The notes below the pieces were generated by a model. That model made no database searches and had not been told where the DNA came from. It saw only the letters and a list, made by a program, of their open reading frames with translations. Below are positions 26,539 to 39,179 of a stretch of 64,000 nucleotides of DNA, piece by piece. The translations under genes were made by a program, and so were the position numbers. Origin of the DNA: Casuarius casuarius. Lineage: Eukaryota > Chordata > Aves > Casuariiformes > Casuariidae. Location of the stretch: contig PTFA01000416.1 in the NCBI GenBank assembly GCA_003342895.1, positions 190,106 through 254,105 of the forward strand. Reading direction: 5' to 3'. Positions within the stretch are counted from its first letter, which is position 1; each line of letters starts with the position of its first letter.

Positions 26539-27636
26539 TCAGATCTTGTAAAATTAAAGAGACAGGCCGGGGCTTAAACTAAATAGTTGATTAATGCTGC
26601 AGACTTCAGGCCCACAAAAGAAACTCAGAAATCTACACCAGCAACTTTTACGAAGTATAAAATGAGGGAAGAATCTTCTAAACGCCTCCTTTCCAAAACA
26701 GAATAAAGACAAGCAATCAGTTCACAGAAGTCATCCATCTGACTAGGTCCATCTGAACATCTGTCCATCTGAACAGCTGATCATGCACTAAGTATTACTG
26801 TTTAAGCATAGATTATTATTGCTTCCTTTTTATTTCTCACTTGGGTCAATCGCTTGCTTTTACATTCCCAAAGGAAAAGCCAAGCAAGTATTGGGGAAAA
26901 TTCACACTTCTGTTTTATGCTTTAGGACACTCCAATTCCACTCAGTCCAGCATCTTTAATCATTCGAAGTTCCTGAAAGCAACTTTGCTCAAAATTATTT
27001 TCCTCCCCAGAACAGTATCAGAAATATGGAGAAACTAAAAACTTACACTACAGGAAGCAGAAAGTCCTTAGTTGAGTAATCTCAAAATTCTGCTAGTTAC
27101 ACGGCAAAGAATTTTAAGGAAGACATTCTTGTAAAGAATTCTAATGAAGGAAAATTCAAATTTCCCAAGGGACTCCTTCACCAGTAAAAACTTCCTAAAC
27201 TCTGTTTCTCTGTTAGGTAAGGCGTGTATTCTGGTGGAAAGGTCAAAAGTAACCAACTCTATTCAGAAAGAAAAGATAAGCAATGGATTGTATTTTGTCT
27301 CTTGTCCACTTATTCCCCGAAGGCTTCACCCTTCCCCTCCCCCACAAGGCTCCAATTTGCCTTGTCTGACACTTCCCAAGGCTGTTATACCACTGAGTTC
27401 ACAAACACAAATATTTTTTAAAAAATTACATATTTTAGCAGGATTCTCACTGTTAAGACTTTAGATGTGTGTCTGAAAATGTCTTACAGAGTTCGGCTAA
27501 GGTACCTGCTATTTACTTCAAATGAATATAGAATTGCCAAACTAGATCAGACTATTAGCCACCTAATTTCGCAATCTACCGCTTTCCTTACAGCAGTAAA
27601 TAGCAGATGCTTCAAAGGCACACGCGCCCAACCCCC

Positions 27637-27661
27637 NNNNNNNNNNNNNNNNNNNNNNNNN
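27637..27661. other. Assembly gap, 25 N
   Basis: A fixed-size run of 25 unknown bases. It sits 97 bases left of a C/CA-rich low-complexity tract, the likely cause of the break. Its real length is unknown. Confidence 0.99.
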
Positions 27662-27757
27662 ATACTCGGCTGGAAGCTCTTGAGGAAAGTGAGAGCTCCA
27701 CCTGGAGCTGATTGCTCTATCAAGCTTGAGCACATTTGACTGAATTTCACTAAAAGA

Positions 27758-27830
27758 CCCCCCCACACACACACACCCACCGTGCTCACACATACCCCGC
27801 ACCCCGCACACACACACACACACACCCCCC
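27758..27830 (+). repeat. CA-rich microsatellite, interrupted
   Basis: C-runs and (CA)n blocks alternate, with ACCCCGCACCCCGCACAC in the middle. Confidence 0.9.
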
Positions 27831-30800
27831 TAAAACTGACACTATCAAGTATCCTGTCCATAAGCAAATTCCTCCATTTTAAAGTAAAAAGAGCAGCCTC
27901 ATTCTCCCCTGCCCTCTTGGACTACAGCTAGCAACTGTATGACCACAAGCTGACTTGATGTAGCAGGCTATTCCAACACAAAATTGTTAATTATTTGGGC
28001 AGGGTTAGTTTTCCATCAGAGACAACTCAGCTCACCCTACAGCCACACAAACACCACCAGATCTAGTTCGGCAATTCTACATTCATTTGACATAAATAGC
28101 AGGTACCTTAGCAAGAGAATAGAATTTGGTCAAACTTTTTTGGAATAGATTAGATTAGCTACAATATGAAAGCAAACCCAAAGGGACATGAAGTCCTCAT
28201 ACACAGCAAGCAGCAAGGCTGGAAAGGGATGAGAGGAACAGGGCTACTCCTTTCAGCAGCAGATTATCGTTAGACTGCTTAGCTTCAAGAATGCAGCTGT
28301 AAGAATCTTAGGCTACAGATGCACCATAGTTTGAGCCAGTTTAAACGAGAGCAGCTGCAATAGCCCCCTCCGCTTCTTTCCAGACATGCATTCTTGTCCT
28401 CTCCTGCGTGCCAATGCTGCGCATGTCTGATTCAAGAACCATCTCAGCAGGTTCAGCCCACCAAAGCAGCAGAAAAATATTCACTCTTTTCAGCAGCAGC
28501 TTTCTGCTGATTTTAACTCAGCTTTTGCCTCAGAGATCTACAGAGTACTACTACCAATGTACAGGGAAGGAGACAAGAATGCATTGCCCCGGTGAGCAGG
28601 CATGGAGCAGCACTTAGTGCATAAACCATAGTCTATTTTCAAAACAGTTTAAATCTAAAATCAGACATGTTCCTTTCCTTCTAAATTTAAGGGAAAACCT
28701 TCAATTCTACATTTCTTAGCTTGCATTTACAAATCCTTCCTGAACCATGCTCTGTTGAGGCAACTAACTTGTGACTCTTGAGCTGAATACAGTTCTTCAG
28801 CAGATTGACAAATCATCATGTGACCAGTAATACTGGGGTTGTGCAGGTGCTAAGGATGCTGAGTAATCCAAACTTTCAGCTGTGGAAGAAAATTGATCAG
28901 CAGGGACTCCTGGGGACTACGCTGTTGGCTTGCCTGGGGATCCAGCCACACTTCCAATCCAAACCTGCAATACAGCAGCAAGGCCTCAAGGAGCCACTGC
29001 TACTGCCTCCTTACTGAAATAAGCCTATCACTCCCTCTACATTTGGCCACATCAGATACATGGTAAATCACGTCATTCTTAGATATATACACATTTTGGA
29101 AGAGTCCGAGTAACAGAAGTTGTCCGTGCCTCTCTGGCTCAAGGCTTCAGTGATACTGACATCAATGCGCTCTAGTTTCAAGTATGCGTAAGTATGCAGG
29201 TATGTACCAGTACTGGAAACATGCACTGTTTGCACCATGTAATTGGAACACATTCTCACACGTTCTCTTCATTAACTCCTCTGTTGTACAAAATTTTACT
29301 CACTCTGGACCCTTCACACAGCAGCAAGTAACAGAAAAGGTACAGAATGCATTAGCTTCTGAATTTTGTTTCAGGACACCTTTTTCTAGGCCAGCTGAGT
29401 ACTTTAATTAGGAAAAAGGGGCATGAATAAAGATTTTGCCTGTGTCCTGAACCAGAAGTCTATACCACTACACGGAGGCAAACACGGGGAAAAAGAAAAC
29501 TAGAAGATTAGAGGGAAGGTTCCTCATGTCTTTCCGGGAGAAAGAATTCTGTTCAATATAAGGAAAGGAACAAAACAAAGCAAAACAAAAAAAAACACAA
29601 TTAGCCAGTCCAGACTAGTTATAAGGAAATTTATATCCACAATCTTTCAGCCCATTTTTATCTCACTCCTTTTGAGGAGATCAGTTACTTATATAGTTTT
29701 GAATGAACACTTTTTATGAAAATTATTTCCTTTGTGTTCTCCTCCCAGTCAATTTCTTAATTTTTACTCGTTCTTGTTCTATACATCTCTCAAAATTAAT
29801 TTTCTGACTCAAATAATACTTTATCTTTTCTTCTTGCACCAGATGGAGCATTGGGAAGCATTAAACAGAAGGGAGCAGAAATTGGGTGCGTAAGGCCCAC
29901 AAGTCATTCTTGCCATTTTTAATTCCCCAAATACAGACAGAAAATAGGGGACAGGAAGAAGAAAACATCACCAAGAAATAAAAGCAATACTGAAATGCTG
30001 AGGGACCAATTATGCATCTTGGAGGCTGCAGCTACAGTTCTGGATGGTTGCCTTAGCAGAACTCACTGTCCACTGGACAGCATACGTGGGACAAAAAGGG
30101 GTTCAGAGTTTCTGACAAGAGGTTTCCCTGATTAAATAACATCCTTCTGAAGAGCTTCAAGTCTCTGATAGATCACAGACACTTCAGAATTAAAGACAAA
30201 AATACATTAACAAACAAAACGAAAGTTCAGTGATATCAGAGTCAAAATTCCTGGGTTTTATGCATTCACTTTTTATGCTTGATTGACTCACGTTGTAAAA
30301 AGGTACAACTGTTGACCAAAGTTCCTCCATAAAGTCAGTCTTAAGATATTCTTCCTGCATGGATTCCCCAATACAGAACAAGGTATAAGCTCATGTGGCA
30401 ACCTCTCCTTCAGAGGTGAGAGTACTTATATATTCTCTTCCCATGTAGAATTACTCTAACACAGTTTGTAGGGATTTAATTGTTTGCAAGATATCCAAAG
30501 ATTTTTTAAGTGATATATGGAGAAGAGAAATGGGAGAGAGAGACAGGCACAAAACACAACTGTCTCTTTAAGGAATCCAAATAAAAAGAAGTTGAAAAAA
30601 ATACTGTAATAGCAAGTGTTACAAAACTTAACATCAGTGGTATTAATATTCTTCCTCTAACAAGCATAGTGTCTGCAGAATTATTTCACTTTTTACTTCT
30701 AACATACCTTAATGTCCTGTTTTTCATTTCTAATCACCACAGAAAAAAAAAGAGCAAACAGAAAAACAGAACAAAGTGTTACCATTTTGCTTAAAGCACA

Positions 30801-31362
30801 ATAATTTGTAGTAATAGTTCAAATTATTATGATGCACATACTTTGTATTTTAGATCTCTTTCTTTCTGGCATGTACATAACTACACATGTGTACAGGAGC
30901 ATGCTTTAGTTATGTCACATTACTACCTCTAGCTCCATGACAATTTGTACTGTCAACTGAAAATTCTTTTTAGCTTATTTCAAATGTGTTTGCTATCTTG
31001 GGATCAGAACACAACAGAATTAAAAAAAACACTGAAACTCTTAAATATGATCCATAAACCTTAAGTGTCTATGCAAAAATGAAACTAAGTAATTTCTTCT
31101 TAACTCAGAGATCCTGTAGTCCTTATCCTGAAATCAGCAAACTGAAGCAACCCTCCTCTCTGTTCCATTGGCAAAGTTAACAATTACATTTTATGATCAC
31201 AATAAATGCTAAAGAACATGATATCATGTACGTCTATGTGATTCAGATTAGATATGGCCCCCTGGCACACACGAATTCATTATCAAAGAGTAGAGAGGCT
31301 CCATTTTATAATCTTTTCACAAGTACTCTTTCAGTTAATTCCCAGCCTTAGCTCATCCTCAC
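27831..31362. other. RIMKLB intron next to the coding exon
   Basis: Intron that starts, on the minus strand, with GTGAGG at 31,362-31,357 immediately after the coding exon. No other exon or repeat was recognised in this 3.5 kb. Confidence 0.6.
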
Positions 31363-31583
31363 CAAGATTTCCATCCTCAATGGTCAGCACCACTTCATCC
31401 ATCACCAAGGCCCGAAAATCTAGATCCTCTTCACAGCATTTGGCCTTCAGTGCTCTCATGATCTCCTGCTGAGGGTAATCTTCTCTGATGCGACGGTCTG
31501 TTAAGAACCACAGCCTGGGAGCAACTGAACTGCACATCTTGGACTTGTCTTGCAACCTTCGACGTTTCCTTTCAGTGGAACTT
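31363..31583 (-). CDS. RIMKLB: RIMKLB, first coding exon (partial gene)
   Basis: RIMKLB is the beta-citrylglutamate / N-acetylaspartylglutamate synthase B, a cytosolic ATP-grasp ligase that joins glutamate to citrate or N-acetylaspartate. Coding runs from the ATG at 31,537 down to 31,363 (58 codons plus one base). It encodes [20 protein letters not shown] followed by [15 protein letters not shown] and ends in LTIEDGNL. This is nearly identical, as I recall it, to the vertebrate N-terminus, which forms the pre-ATP-grasp domain. The acceptor is CTCTTCTCCACCGTCTAG with the exon from 31,583; the donor is CTTG|GTGAGG at 31,362 (phase 1). The next residues in the family (GLRINGELITAYPQ) were not found to the left, so the remaining roughly 325 residues lie beyond the window. 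The stretch 31,538-31,583 is 5' UTR. Its frame stays open to the acceptor, but no earlier ATG exists in this exon. Confidence 0.94.
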
Positions 31584-32194
31584 CTAGACGGTGGAGAAGA
31601 GGAGAACTGTTAGAATGCACAGGCTCCTATCCTCATATTCCCCAATGTCCTGAGTCCTACTTCCTTCACACAAGTCTGCCCTTCCCAACAGGGTATAACT
31701 TAAAACCTGCAAGTGGGAGAATAATGCCTATGCCTATCTATAGCAGAAATAACAACAAGAACAAATCCATTTACATTCAGTGGCTATGTGCTGAACTTCA
31801 AAATCAGGTTTTGGTCCTTATTTTCATCTGCAAGAAATGCACACTGGATGAAACTATTGGTACTGGCAGTAGCATCCCTTTCTGGACAGTACTAGGAAGC
31901 ATCCTATGGTCTGAAAAGATCTTCAATGTCCATCTCTGAAGGCCACAATTTTAGCTTCAGAATGGGGATACCTCCTTACACTTGAAGAGAACTCAGCCCC
32001 TCCTTACGTACTGTTAAAACACCTATGACAGACACGATGTCTCCCTTTTCACCATCTATGAAAGACAGCTTGTGCCAAATTCTTTATGTTAAAAAAGCAG
32101 TCCAGAGGAAGTCAAAAAAAAAAAAAAAGCGCATTGAAATAAAAATTTCCCTGAAAGGATTTCAAGACAGTGATTTGCTCTGACAAACACTTAG

Positions 32195-32345
32195 CATCTA
32201 CTTATGAAAAATATTTAGTATTATCCAAAAGATATTAATGGAAAACCAGTGGAACAATAAGCATCGACATAAAGTTAAGGCGGCCCAACATTAATGCATG
32301 TAGCCTAAAGTGGAATCAAGATTTGAATACAAGTGTTAGGCCTTT
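32195..32345 (-). mobile_element. MIR-like SINE fragment
   Basis: On the plus strand TTTAGTATTATCCAAAAGAT, then AAAGTTAAGGCGGCCCAACA and GTGGAATCAAGATTTGAATA follow the reversed MIR order (TATTATCCCCATTTTACAG, GTTAAGTGACTTGCCCAA, GTGGCAGAGCCAGGATTTGA). Confidence 0.4.
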
Positions 32346-32607
32346 TACCTTACCCTCCCCTTCCAATCACCTTTACACATAAGCAGCACCAATGGATTCA
32401 ACACCACAGACACAAACCAGTTCAAATTACAGAATGTCTACACTGTTAGAAGTGATAATCAGGAAAGTACCATTCCCCTTGCTTTGAATACAGAGAACTC
32501 AGACTATTTTTTACTGTATTCTAACATATTTTAAAAGCTGCAAAACAATTACAGGTATGTTAATGGACTAAAAAATACATTCATCATTTGCATTTAAGTA
32601 ACAATGG

Positions 32608-32675
32608 GAAGCAGCACAGTATAGGGGAAAAGAATTCCAGACAAAAACAGAGCTGTTTGCCACTCATTTTAAAAC
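32608..32675 (+). mobile_element. Possible MIR 5' fragment
   Basis: GGGAAGCAGCACAGTATAGG, GGAAAAGAATTCCAGAC and TTTGCCACTCATTTT resemble the MIR start (GAAGCAGCGTGGTATAGTGG, AAAGAGCA, CTGCCACTTACT). Short. Confidence 0.33.
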
Positions 32676-33284
32676 CCTAAAAATAATATAAACAGGTAGA
32701 AATCATTATTTTCACCAGTATGATTTGCATGAGTTTCAAGAATTGAACTTTGGGATAGAAACAGAAGTTTTGCCTGGTAGTCCTAATGACCGGACCTGGT
32801 GTCAGAAGAAAACCTAAGTGCAGATCAGACCACAGATCTGTAACAACTTCTTTTGTGTTCAGAAGAATTTTTGTAGGTTTTTCTATTGTTCTGGGTAAAG
32901 ATTTCCGCAGTAGGTATCAGGGTGAAAGGATTGTTTTGCTACAACCATAAGAACAAGCTAGATTTTTTGTAATTAAAAACAATGGTTTTGCTACCAGCAA
33001 AGATTTTTATTAAGCAACAACAAGATAAAATTTTAAATGGCCATTTTTACTCCTGGTATGGAGGCCCCTAATGGCAACAAGCGAACTCTAAACTTTGTTT
33101 TTACTGCTTTGTTTCTACTGCTTTGGTCATCATGAGCAACGGTAATGCCACGGACTACAGTGCTTCAAAATAGCAGATGAAAAGAAAAAAGAAGATAGGG
33201 AAAAGCAATCACAGATGCAGACCAGCCCGTGACAGCAGCCAAGATGCTCAAGGGAAAGCAGGATAAGGAGTGTTTGCTCCTTTC

Positions 33285-33306
33285 AAAAAAAAAAAGGGGG
33301 GGGGGG
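33285..33306 (+). repeat. A11G11 homopurine tract
   Basis: Eleven A residues run directly into eleven G residues. Homopurine strands of this kind can form triplex or G-rich structures, and they are also prone to sequencing error. Confidence 0.9.
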
Positions 33307-34254
33307 AATAGGTTGTAAAGAACATCCTTTGTATCTAAGAGTTCCTTTTTTCCTTCAAAGCAGCTGAAAGTGAAAAGAAGACACTGGCAATTGCCAGATC
33401 CTGCCCCACTTTTGGCTCTCATACTCTCAACAATGGATTTCTCTAGCTGGTGGTTTACAGAAAACCTGCTGGGGCAATACACTTAGCTAAGAATTGCAAC
33501 AGGCTATATTACTCAGAAATGGCACTGCCATAGCACAGTTCAGAAGGCTTCTTGTCAATCTACCCTTATTTCTGCTATCTGCATAAATCACTCGGGAGAT
33601 CAAACAGCCCCACCTACTGTCTCTTCTTTGAAAAGCATGCTCTTCTAACAGTAAGGTTACTCCATCCCATATTAAATACAGCTATAGAACACTGAGTACA
33701 TAAAAAATATCCTAGACAGAGCTCTCTCATTTCTTTTTGGTCATAAGACTATGACAAACAGAAGCCATTACAGATCTTCAACCTCCTCTCTCGGTACTGG
33801 TTTTAACACTGCTACAAAGGAACACATATTTTCTCTCCTCCAGCCTTCTCCCCAATTCTGGTTGCTACTAACCCTTGATTTTTTTTGCCAACAGGGATCT
33901 GCTCACATTTTTCTTAAATCTCTTTTCTACATAGCCCTACCTCCACCCCCTAAAATCTGCTGAGACTGTGCCATCTCTCCCTGATTGCCATTTCAGCGCC
34001 TCCTTTCTGAAAAAAGAGCAAAGGGTTGAAGAAGGAAAAAAAAAAGACGCATCCTTTTTCTTCCTCTCTTATTTTTGTAGGGAGCTACAGCATCATCAGG
34101 AAGAGCTATCTAGGTATCTTAACTAGCATACTAAACCCATAAGCATATGAAAAATGCCTTGGATATGTATTAGTCTCCCTCCTAACACTTCGTCTTCTTC
34201 CCTCTAAATATTAAATGTTTTATAGATGTTGCACATACTAAGGCTCACACCTCA

Positions 34255-34385
34255 TCAGGAAGCAGGCAGGTAGCATCCTCAAGTCTGAAGACAAAGATAA
34301 AGAAACTCACTTTAGGTCAAGGCATAAGTCACTGGCAGAGATAGAAACAGAAACTAGTAATCCTAACTATACATCCCTTGACCTG
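34255..34385 (-). mobile_element. MIR/CORE-SINE-like fragment
   Basis: ATAAAGAAACTCACTTTAGG, TCAAGGCATAAGTCACTGGC, AGAGATAGAAACAGAAACTA and a pyrimidine-rich end containing GACCTGCTACCC follow the reversed CORE-SINE order: GAAACTGAGGC, CAAGGTCACACAGCAAGTCA, GTGGCAGAGCCGGGAATAGAAC, then a block resembling CCTGCTCTAACCAC. Confidence 0.5.
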
Positions 34386-37300
34386 CTACCCATTACTCAA
34401 TTTTTTCCACCAGGAGAAGTATCCCCACCACCCCAACATTCTGTTCCTTAAAAACAGGATCCACTTGTCAGTTTCAACCTCTCCTTATAAGATGTATTTT
34501 GATTGTGTAAAGAGTCTCACCAAACAAAACCTGCAATTTACCCTATTAACCCAAGCATCTTAACAATCCCTCCCACATTCTCAAGAAAATGGTCTGCAGG
34601 AGGAAAGCCTGCCTAGCAGTCAGATGCACAAGAGCATTAAGTTTCAAGTTGGATATGATTTCCAGAATTTTTCCCTGAAAACCAACTCCATCCATTGTCT
34701 CAAACTGTGTCTCTTTTAGATTGCAATGCTGGGTGTGCATGAAATACTTTCCAGTCTATGTGAGCATCTATTACAAAATAAGTGTCTATGTACAAGGGAA
34801 GGGAAAGAGCAGGAGATGATTACATGTCTTTAAAATGAAAGTAGTTAATATCAAGTTTTCACTCGAAGCTACTACAATCAATTTGAGTGCAATCTTTCAG
34901 AAAGCCAAGGGACTTACAAAATCAAAAACAAAAGAAGAAAGACTTAACTACATAAAGCAGAACAGGAGATGTAAAAGGGTGGAGTCAAAGCAAAAGCTCT
35001 ATAACAAAAGTCGAACCAACCGTGTCAGACCAGCCAAGCAATCACTGCTGCATCTGCTTCAGAAAGATTCTCTGTGGAACAAATTCTCAGCAATTTATAG
35101 AGAGAACAGAACCCTCAACTTTAAACTGTAGCATCACTGCACTATCTAAGCCGGTTTCCTTTCAGCATTCACACAGCAGTCTCCTCTTCTCCATCACATA
35201 CATTTGTATTTCCTTCCTTCATGTCTTGAAGCTGTAACACACCTCTTGCAGATGTTCTAACCAAAGTATTCACTATGCTACTGTTCTACTTCAAATCATG
35301 TAAGAATGTGTTTTACGGATATAACAGGGAATTCAGCCAATCAGATCAGCTGTCTAGACAGATCTTGAAAAAGGTCTTCTATCCACTACAGAGAGAGTTT
35401 TAGAGACCTCACTCCAAGAATGGGAGACTGGTGTCCATTGTCCATTTATTCCTTGTCCTGTCTACAACACCCAACAGCAGGGAGAAAAATGGATTAGTCT
35501 CTTTTTTTAATCATCATGTATTTTCCCCTAAGATGAAAAAAAGAAAACAATTATGAGATACAAATCCATTTATGTATTATTGGCAAATGTGTGACTTGAA
35601 ATGTATCTAGTTCATAAAAAGATAGTTCCATATCGTTTCCATTCAAAACGCACTTGCCCAGTGAATTTGTATATTGAAAAGACTAGGCTGCTTCTTCCCT
35701 GTGGGAATGATAAACGATATTCCTGACGTTTTGCAGCATTAAGAATCAATGTGGTCTAGCCATCTCAACCATTTGACTTGTGACCTGATATTGCAGCACA
35801 CTCCTATCGCCTGCAGCAAGATCTGGGAAACAAGTTATTGAAACAATTATATCATCAGCCCCTCCCACAATCACCTCTTTTTTAGTCCTTGGCTCAGACT
35901 CTGGGCTTCAGTTACAGCACTGTGCAGCTAACTTAACTCCATGGATTTTAGCAATTAGTAGAGAAGTAAAACCTAATCTTAGGTCTAGCATACCTCTAGG
36001 AATGTTTAATCCCTACAGCTCAGGTAATAATAAAAATCTCATGGAAGTGAGGAGGAAAGAGCTATAGGGGTAGCAGCCATGATCACCATTAGAAATGGAG
36101 AACTAGGAAAAACATATCTCCAAGCACCTACTTTGTTATGAATAAAATTGCACTCTTATTTATCATTCTTAACAAAATGTATATCCCTTTAATATTTTTT
36201 TCCAGTACACTGTTATTGGGGTTGGGAAAAGGCATTTTGCATTCCTTTTTATCATAAATTAGCTGAGGCTTTAAAACCGAGTATGTAATTCCAATCAACC
36301 AATTGTCTCTACTATTATGGCAGTTTCTAGAATGCTGTTTTGGAGGCCACACCTCAAGACACCGAAGATCTAAGAATATTTGGAACATGCTCATAAGTTA
36401 CAAGATGATAGCTCAAGGCAGATTTGATTTGTAACGGCAACGTTATGGATTAGACTGGCTAAGCAGTTAACGAAGTGCTGTCCAGCGTATGATCCATCAT
36501 ACATTGTCAAGGAATGAATGTCTCAGCCTCACTTTAGTGAGAAGAGTAGAGCAGTAATTGAAACATCCCAGAAATATAACTTTTCTGTGTCATAAGGAGA
36601 GCAGATCTGAAAACAGTTCACAGCAGTTCTTAGTATAAAGAACAATTAATTCTGTGTTCCCCACAGAGATACTAGAATGATGATCATCTAAAAACAATCT
36701 TAAAGAAATATCTATGGATTATGAGTATAACCCAAGGTAAGATACGCAGATAACAAAAACTGGCATCTCAAACCATTTATTAAAATTGTTTTTGAAATAT
36801 AAACTCAACATAAATCCGTACTCATTCCTGACACAGCTGCTCCATGATGCTTAGGGACAACCTCAAGGAAAAAAAAAATCTCTCCTACCTAACAAAAACT
36901 AAAATTTTAAATTGTAGCTTTCATAAAACCGTCACATAACTGGTTGAGAATCTTTGGCAAGAACAAAGACCCTCTGAAAAATACAAGTATTTATTTAAAT
37001 GCATTTTATATAATATATTCAGCAGCAGCACAATCTGTTCAGTGCTGCTGCATATCATCTGCCCTCTGTACATGCGCTGAAGAATTTCAAGCCACTGCAG
37101 GCAGGTGAATCCCAAACACGCCTCTTTTAAAGCGCAGCATGGTATTCAACCCCCTTCCCTTTCCCTCTGAGGTTTGTAGAGACTGCAACAGTCAAAGGAT
37201 AAGGGAATATAGTAAGTACAATGTGTCTTAAACTGACTGCATAATAGTAAAGCAGAAAATTGCTACCATTCTTTTCCAGTACAATTCCCCCACACACATT

Positions 37301-39094
37301 CCCACAGATGGGCAACTACATTCCCTACTATGGCTTTCATCTGCTCTCTCCCACCCTTACATTAAGTAATTTTTAAGATACTAGTACCAATCCTTCCCGC
37401 ACAATTGCCTCTCAAACGCAGACATCCACACCCCCAGTCTTCACTCATCTGTCTTCATGTTTGCAAGTAGGTGATAACATTCCTCATTCACACACCGCAG
37501 TTCCTGATCTCCAGTGAATAATCTATTCTCTTCCCTCTCTGCCACACAGCGTTGATACCGGTCAACATCAGCTCTCCTCCTACTTTGATCTTATGATTTT
37601 TTTTCCCACAATAGGTTCTCAGCTTTTACACCCCTGTGTGCACGCCTGTGTAAATAAAACATCATTTCTTCCCACATCCACTGCTTTCCTGAAGAGAGGT
37701 TATCCCATCTCTGCCCAGATTCCTCTGTATTATACCACATACACCCCTCTCCCTTCCGATTTGTGTGTACACAGCCAGTTTTCCCTCCTCCCTTCCCCCA
37801 CCCTACTCTCAGTCTCCGTGTCTGCCTCTCTCTTAGCGCCTGGAATGGGGGAAGGGAAACAAGCACCGAATGAATGGACTGATGTGACTTACCAGAAATT
37901 TGGTGAGGAAGGACTGGAAGATAAAAAGATACCAAAGACAGGTGCTTCTTTTAGTGTGCCAAGTGCTGCTTCAATTCTGCCTCCCTCAGCGAGGTCACGT
38001 GTCTTGTTATGTACCCCTTTTCCTAGATCCCCTACTACCCAAAGAGGGTGGCGGTGAAGTCTTCTGGACACCTCCCTGCACTGCAATCCAAAGGATAGAA
38101 ATGTACTACCGAAGCTCCCAAAGCAAGTAAGGGGTGATTGGAACAACGTTTTCCTGGTACTATATGGGCAATGTCTAGCTAATGCCTCAGGGACCAAGGC
38201 AGATTCCTGAGGGTGGAAAAGAGGAAAGGGGGAGTAGATGAGTGCTAATGTAACTCTCAAATCGTCCTCTCCTGCTGGAGAGGAAGGATGGAAAAGAGGC
38301 AAAAAAATCCTAGTGTAAAGCTGTACTTTTTAGTGTAAAATGGAGTCAAACCAGTAAGCCTCTCGTGTCTCTAATTCCTGAGAGCTAAACCCCTATATGA
38401 GTCTGAAGTCACCAACACCTATGGAGAAAGAGAAAAATCCATATTAGACATAAACACGTAAAGATATCTAATAAATTACATTTCAACAGGAAAAAAAAAG
38501 GTAATAGACAAGACAATAAGCAAAACCAGAAGAAAAGGAGCAGATGAACAGTTAGGGGAACAGTGTGACTTTAAGTAATTTATAGAAATTTACTACAATA
38601 GAAATGCATTTTTAAGGGAGAAACTAGACAGTTAACTAGTATGTTTATTTATGGATAAATGTGTGTTCAAAGGAAAGATAAGCCTGTAACTACAAGTGAA
38701 CAAAAGAAATTAGGTTTTAAAACCAAAGAAAACTGTATTCATATTTGTGTGCTTCTTTAAACTCCTCTTCCAGAATAACATTTAGAATTCATGTGAGGAG
38801 ACTGAGGAAAAGTATGATTCAGGTAAGAAGCATATTCATATGAATGAAACCCCAATTCGCCGAAGAGAGTCGTTTATAAATAAAGACGAAAAACAAAAAT
38901 AACATGTCTAGAAGGTGCTTGTTTAAATGATTAAAGATTAACACTCGCTCACTTTGAAAACGCAGCTCATGGTAGATCCTAGCAAGTTAAGTCAGCAATA
39001 GGCAATTATCTCTTCAAACGTTAGAAAACAATAGGAGGAAAGAAACCTGGTTGTAACGATTTCGTTAAAAGATCCAACCATAGACAGACCGACA

Positions 39095-39095
<1 letters not shown>

Positions 39096-39155
<60 letters not shown>
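39096..39155 (+). repeat. (AC)30 microsatellite
   Basis: Thirty uninterrupted AC units at the left shoulder of the first CpG island. Confidence 0.97.
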
Positions 39156-39157
<2 letters not shown>

Positions 39158-39179
39158 GCAATCACGTGAAAAAAACTGC

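Larger units (their letters stand above)
17831..27636. other. RIMKLB intron, gene-free
   Basis: Intronic DNA with no supportable exon. It contains a perfect 29-bp duplication at 19,121, MIR-like remnants near 19,560, 22,015 and 23,950, an A/T-only-like patch at 20,011-20,112, a 21-bp duplication at 25,921 and an A-run near 26,522. The remaining open frames overlap on both strands and look like chance. Confidence 0.55.
31584..39179. other. RIMKLB 5' intron
   Basis: Intron between the non-coding first exon(s) and the coding exon. It holds MIR-like fragments at about 32,200, 32,608 and 34,255, an A15 run near 32,117 and the A11G11 tract at 33,285. The overlapping open frames on both strands at 37,590-38,300 show no family resemblance. 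Confidence 0.55.

Noticed and set aside
31331..31362. Extension of the RIMKLB frame to 31,331
   Set aside because: The residues after GNLG come from beyond a clear donor (GTGAGG) and depart from the family sequence, so they are intronic.
37591..38302. Pair of opposing frames of 114-154 codons
   Set aside because: They overlap on opposite strands, have no splice context that extends them, and contain no recognisable motif.
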